From the NCBI GenBank assembly GCA_018907035.1, contig JACCIC010000001.1:2127501-2191500 (forward strand): DNA of 64,000 nt, in the 5' to 3' direction. The notes beneath the pieces are model-generated. The model searched no databases. It worked only from the letters and a program-made list of their open reading frames with translations, and had not been told where the DNA came from. This stretch comes from Sycobia sp. Sy_11. Its lineage: Eukaryota; Arthropoda; Insecta; Hymenoptera; Epichrysomallidae. Shown here in pieces: positions 62,640-64,000 of this stretch (within the stretch, counting starts at the first letter, position 1; each line of letters starts with the position of its first letter). A program made the position numbers and the translations under genes.

Positions 62640-63950
62640 ATTGTTAACCGATTCCCGACAGTCTTCGCCATGTGTATTGAGGACGGTTCGCGGCTCCTTT
62701 ATAAGAAAATTCACGTTACCGCAACGTTTGGAAATTGTCTAAATTTTCTATCAAATAGTCCCGTCTATTTTGTTTAAATCGAGCGGTCGGCCCTCGCGAT
62801 CACAATTCCATTCTGGCGCACGATGGACGATCGCAGTCATAAAATCACCCCGTGTAACCTGGCAGTAACTGCAATAAATCGAGCCATATACCAATTTCGC
62901 TTTACAATATCCGTAATAGTGAACTGGCCGGTGGCTTCCAATGAAGGACGCGCGCGATATGAATCCGTTACCGCAAACGACCCGTTGGCCGAGTACCCTG
63001 CCCAAAGTGTAGCGGAGGACCCGTTGGGAGATCCATTCCGCTGTCAGGGCCGAGTCATCGTTGAATTATTAGGATACTCATACGTGCGTATCCTCGGCCG
63101 ATCGAACAAAGTTGAAAATCTGAGAACGATCACAAAAAGCCATCGGTTTATATTCTACAGGTGAACGTGCTTTGGTACATGCTTACGTAATTCCGCTGCA
63201 CTCGACTAACAATAGCAGGAGTCCTCGCTTCCCCGTTCCCTGTAGACTTATCGTACACCTTTTTAACCGATTTACCCGTGTGTACATTCTTCATACCCGC
63301 GTCCGGAAAAATAATAGGGAGCAAAGAACGATGCCCAAATCGCGCAAGGGAAAAGCCCAGCCGCTGGCGGCAGCGCGTCGCTATCGATTACCGATTCATT
63401 GTTTACGCTGCGCAGCCTTCTTTATCTCCCTGTCATTTTTTTTTTTTTCATTCTCCCATTCCTTTCCCCCCAGTTGTCGCGTTGCTCTCTTACGCAGCCT
63501 CCCCCCCTCTGACCGCGCCAATGCATGGAGTGATCGATGAGATTTGTATGTGGAATGAGGCAGGGACGCGTATATCGCGTACAGAGAGCGTGGGACGAAC
63601 TAACTGTCTCGAGTGTTGCGACTTCGTAAAAACTTCGGCGCGTATATATGCATAAATGGACGAATTTGTCGATACGGTCGATGAGAGAAGTGATCAAAAG
63701 GAAGATAGAGAGAGGCAGAATTCAACATCTCTTTCGCTCTTTCACTCTGTCCGCTTCGGTGAAATTTTGCACTGTCATCCGATGTTTAATTGAAATAGGA
63801 ACGAGCACCTGTGCTTGCGTTCGTCGAGGAGTTTGCTTTTGGTACGCAGAGTAGCTTTCGAAAGGACCTGCAATAATCTCTTGCGCTGCAAGCTGACGCG
63901 GATCTCTTTCGCTCTATTTTTCTCTTTCGATTCAGCTCTTCCTACCCCTT
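62640..63950. promoter_or_regulatory. CpG-rich block near the right edge
   Basis: Moderately GC-rich. The frame at 62823-63164 (+, 113 codons) ends near a CAG|GTGAAC donor-like word but has no recognised domain and overlaps an equally open antisense frame. Polypyrimidine and T-rich patches lie at 63430-63480. Regulatory status is inferred. Confidence 0.35.
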
Positions 63951-64000
63951 TTTATCTATCTATCTCTCTATCTCCCTCTAAATCTCTCTCTCTCTCTCTC
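63951..64000. repeat. C/T-rich microsatellite, cut by the window edge
   Basis: ATCT and CT repeats start at about 63951 and run to the last base. The array continues outside the window. Confidence 0.9.

Larger units (their letters stand above)
53403..64000 (+). other. Inferred first intron, incomplete
   Basis: After the GTGAGT donor no acceptor followed by a convincing in-phase coding exon was found on the plus strand up to the right edge, so the intron would exceed 10.5 kb. Long first introns packed with regulatory DNA are usual for insect developmental and signalling genes. The interval includes AT-rich DNA (53600-55380, 56540-57470, 58260-59200, 60750-62630) without genes. Confidence 0.4.

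Noticed and set aside
62823..63164. 113-codon frame ending near a donor-like CAG|GTGAAC
   Set aside because: No acceptor or start context, no domain, and an open antisense frame over the same bases; kept only as part of a CpG-rich block.
1..64000. CRISPR arrays, rRNA genes, intact transposase genes, bacterial-style operons
   Set aside because: None were found: repeats are microsatellites or local duplications, and no reading frame shows a conserved transposase, integrase or reverse-transcriptase motif.

Overview
The window looks like nuclear DNA from an insect, most likely a hymenopteran (ant, bee or wasp). The reasons are a strongly AT-rich background (many stretches around 70-75% A+T by eye), CpG-rich blocks of 300-1500 bp every few kilobases, long (TA)n and (CT/GA)n microsatellites, and GT-AG splice signals in place of operons or Shine-Dalgarno sites. 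Nothing bacterial, plasmid-like or phage-like was seen, and no rRNA, intact tRNA or CRISPR array. The species assignment is inference from texture; no diagnostic gene is present.

Coding content is very low. The only exon I would defend is at 53229-53402 (+). It is a 58-codon first coding exon with a strong GTGAGT donor, encoding a short basic N-terminus and one hydrophobic segment (a signal-anchor or signal peptide). Everything from 53403 to the right edge would then be first intron (more than 10.5 kb), and the left 53 kb is intergenic DNA and/or a 5' UTR intron. Five weaker coding-like islands stand out from their AT-rich surroundings (32433-32530, 36957-37176, 37432-37721, 48356-48529, 59234-59977). 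All are short and broken or not joinable into a full frame, and are offered as exon fragments, pseudogene remnants or chance.

Layout: 0-18 kb alternates AT-rich deserts with CpG-rich blocks (400-930, 5130-5900, 7790-8270, 9660-10400, 11800-12480, 13390-14110, 17600-18750). It also holds a near-perfect inverted repeat at 11206-11605, a duplicated GATA-site unit at 1827-1896 and a four-site TAATCC cluster at 16221-16404. The 18-36 kb part continues the alternation. The 38.9-44.2 kb part is a nest of old duplications: a Y-X-Z unit of about 1.6 kb, a second copy about 2.9 kb downstream, and a third diverged partial copy. The 46-64 kb part holds more CpG-rich blocks, the exon at 53.2 kb and a tRNA-like fragment at 57.5 kb.

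The CpG-rich blocks carry homeodomain-type TAATTA cores, (GA)n tracts and G-quadruplex motifs but no convincing reading frames. They are best read as candidate cis-regulatory modules. I found no clear previously undescribed system. The most interesting items are the foldback element, the duplicated cluster at 38.9-44.2 kb, and the compact TAATCC and GATA clusters.
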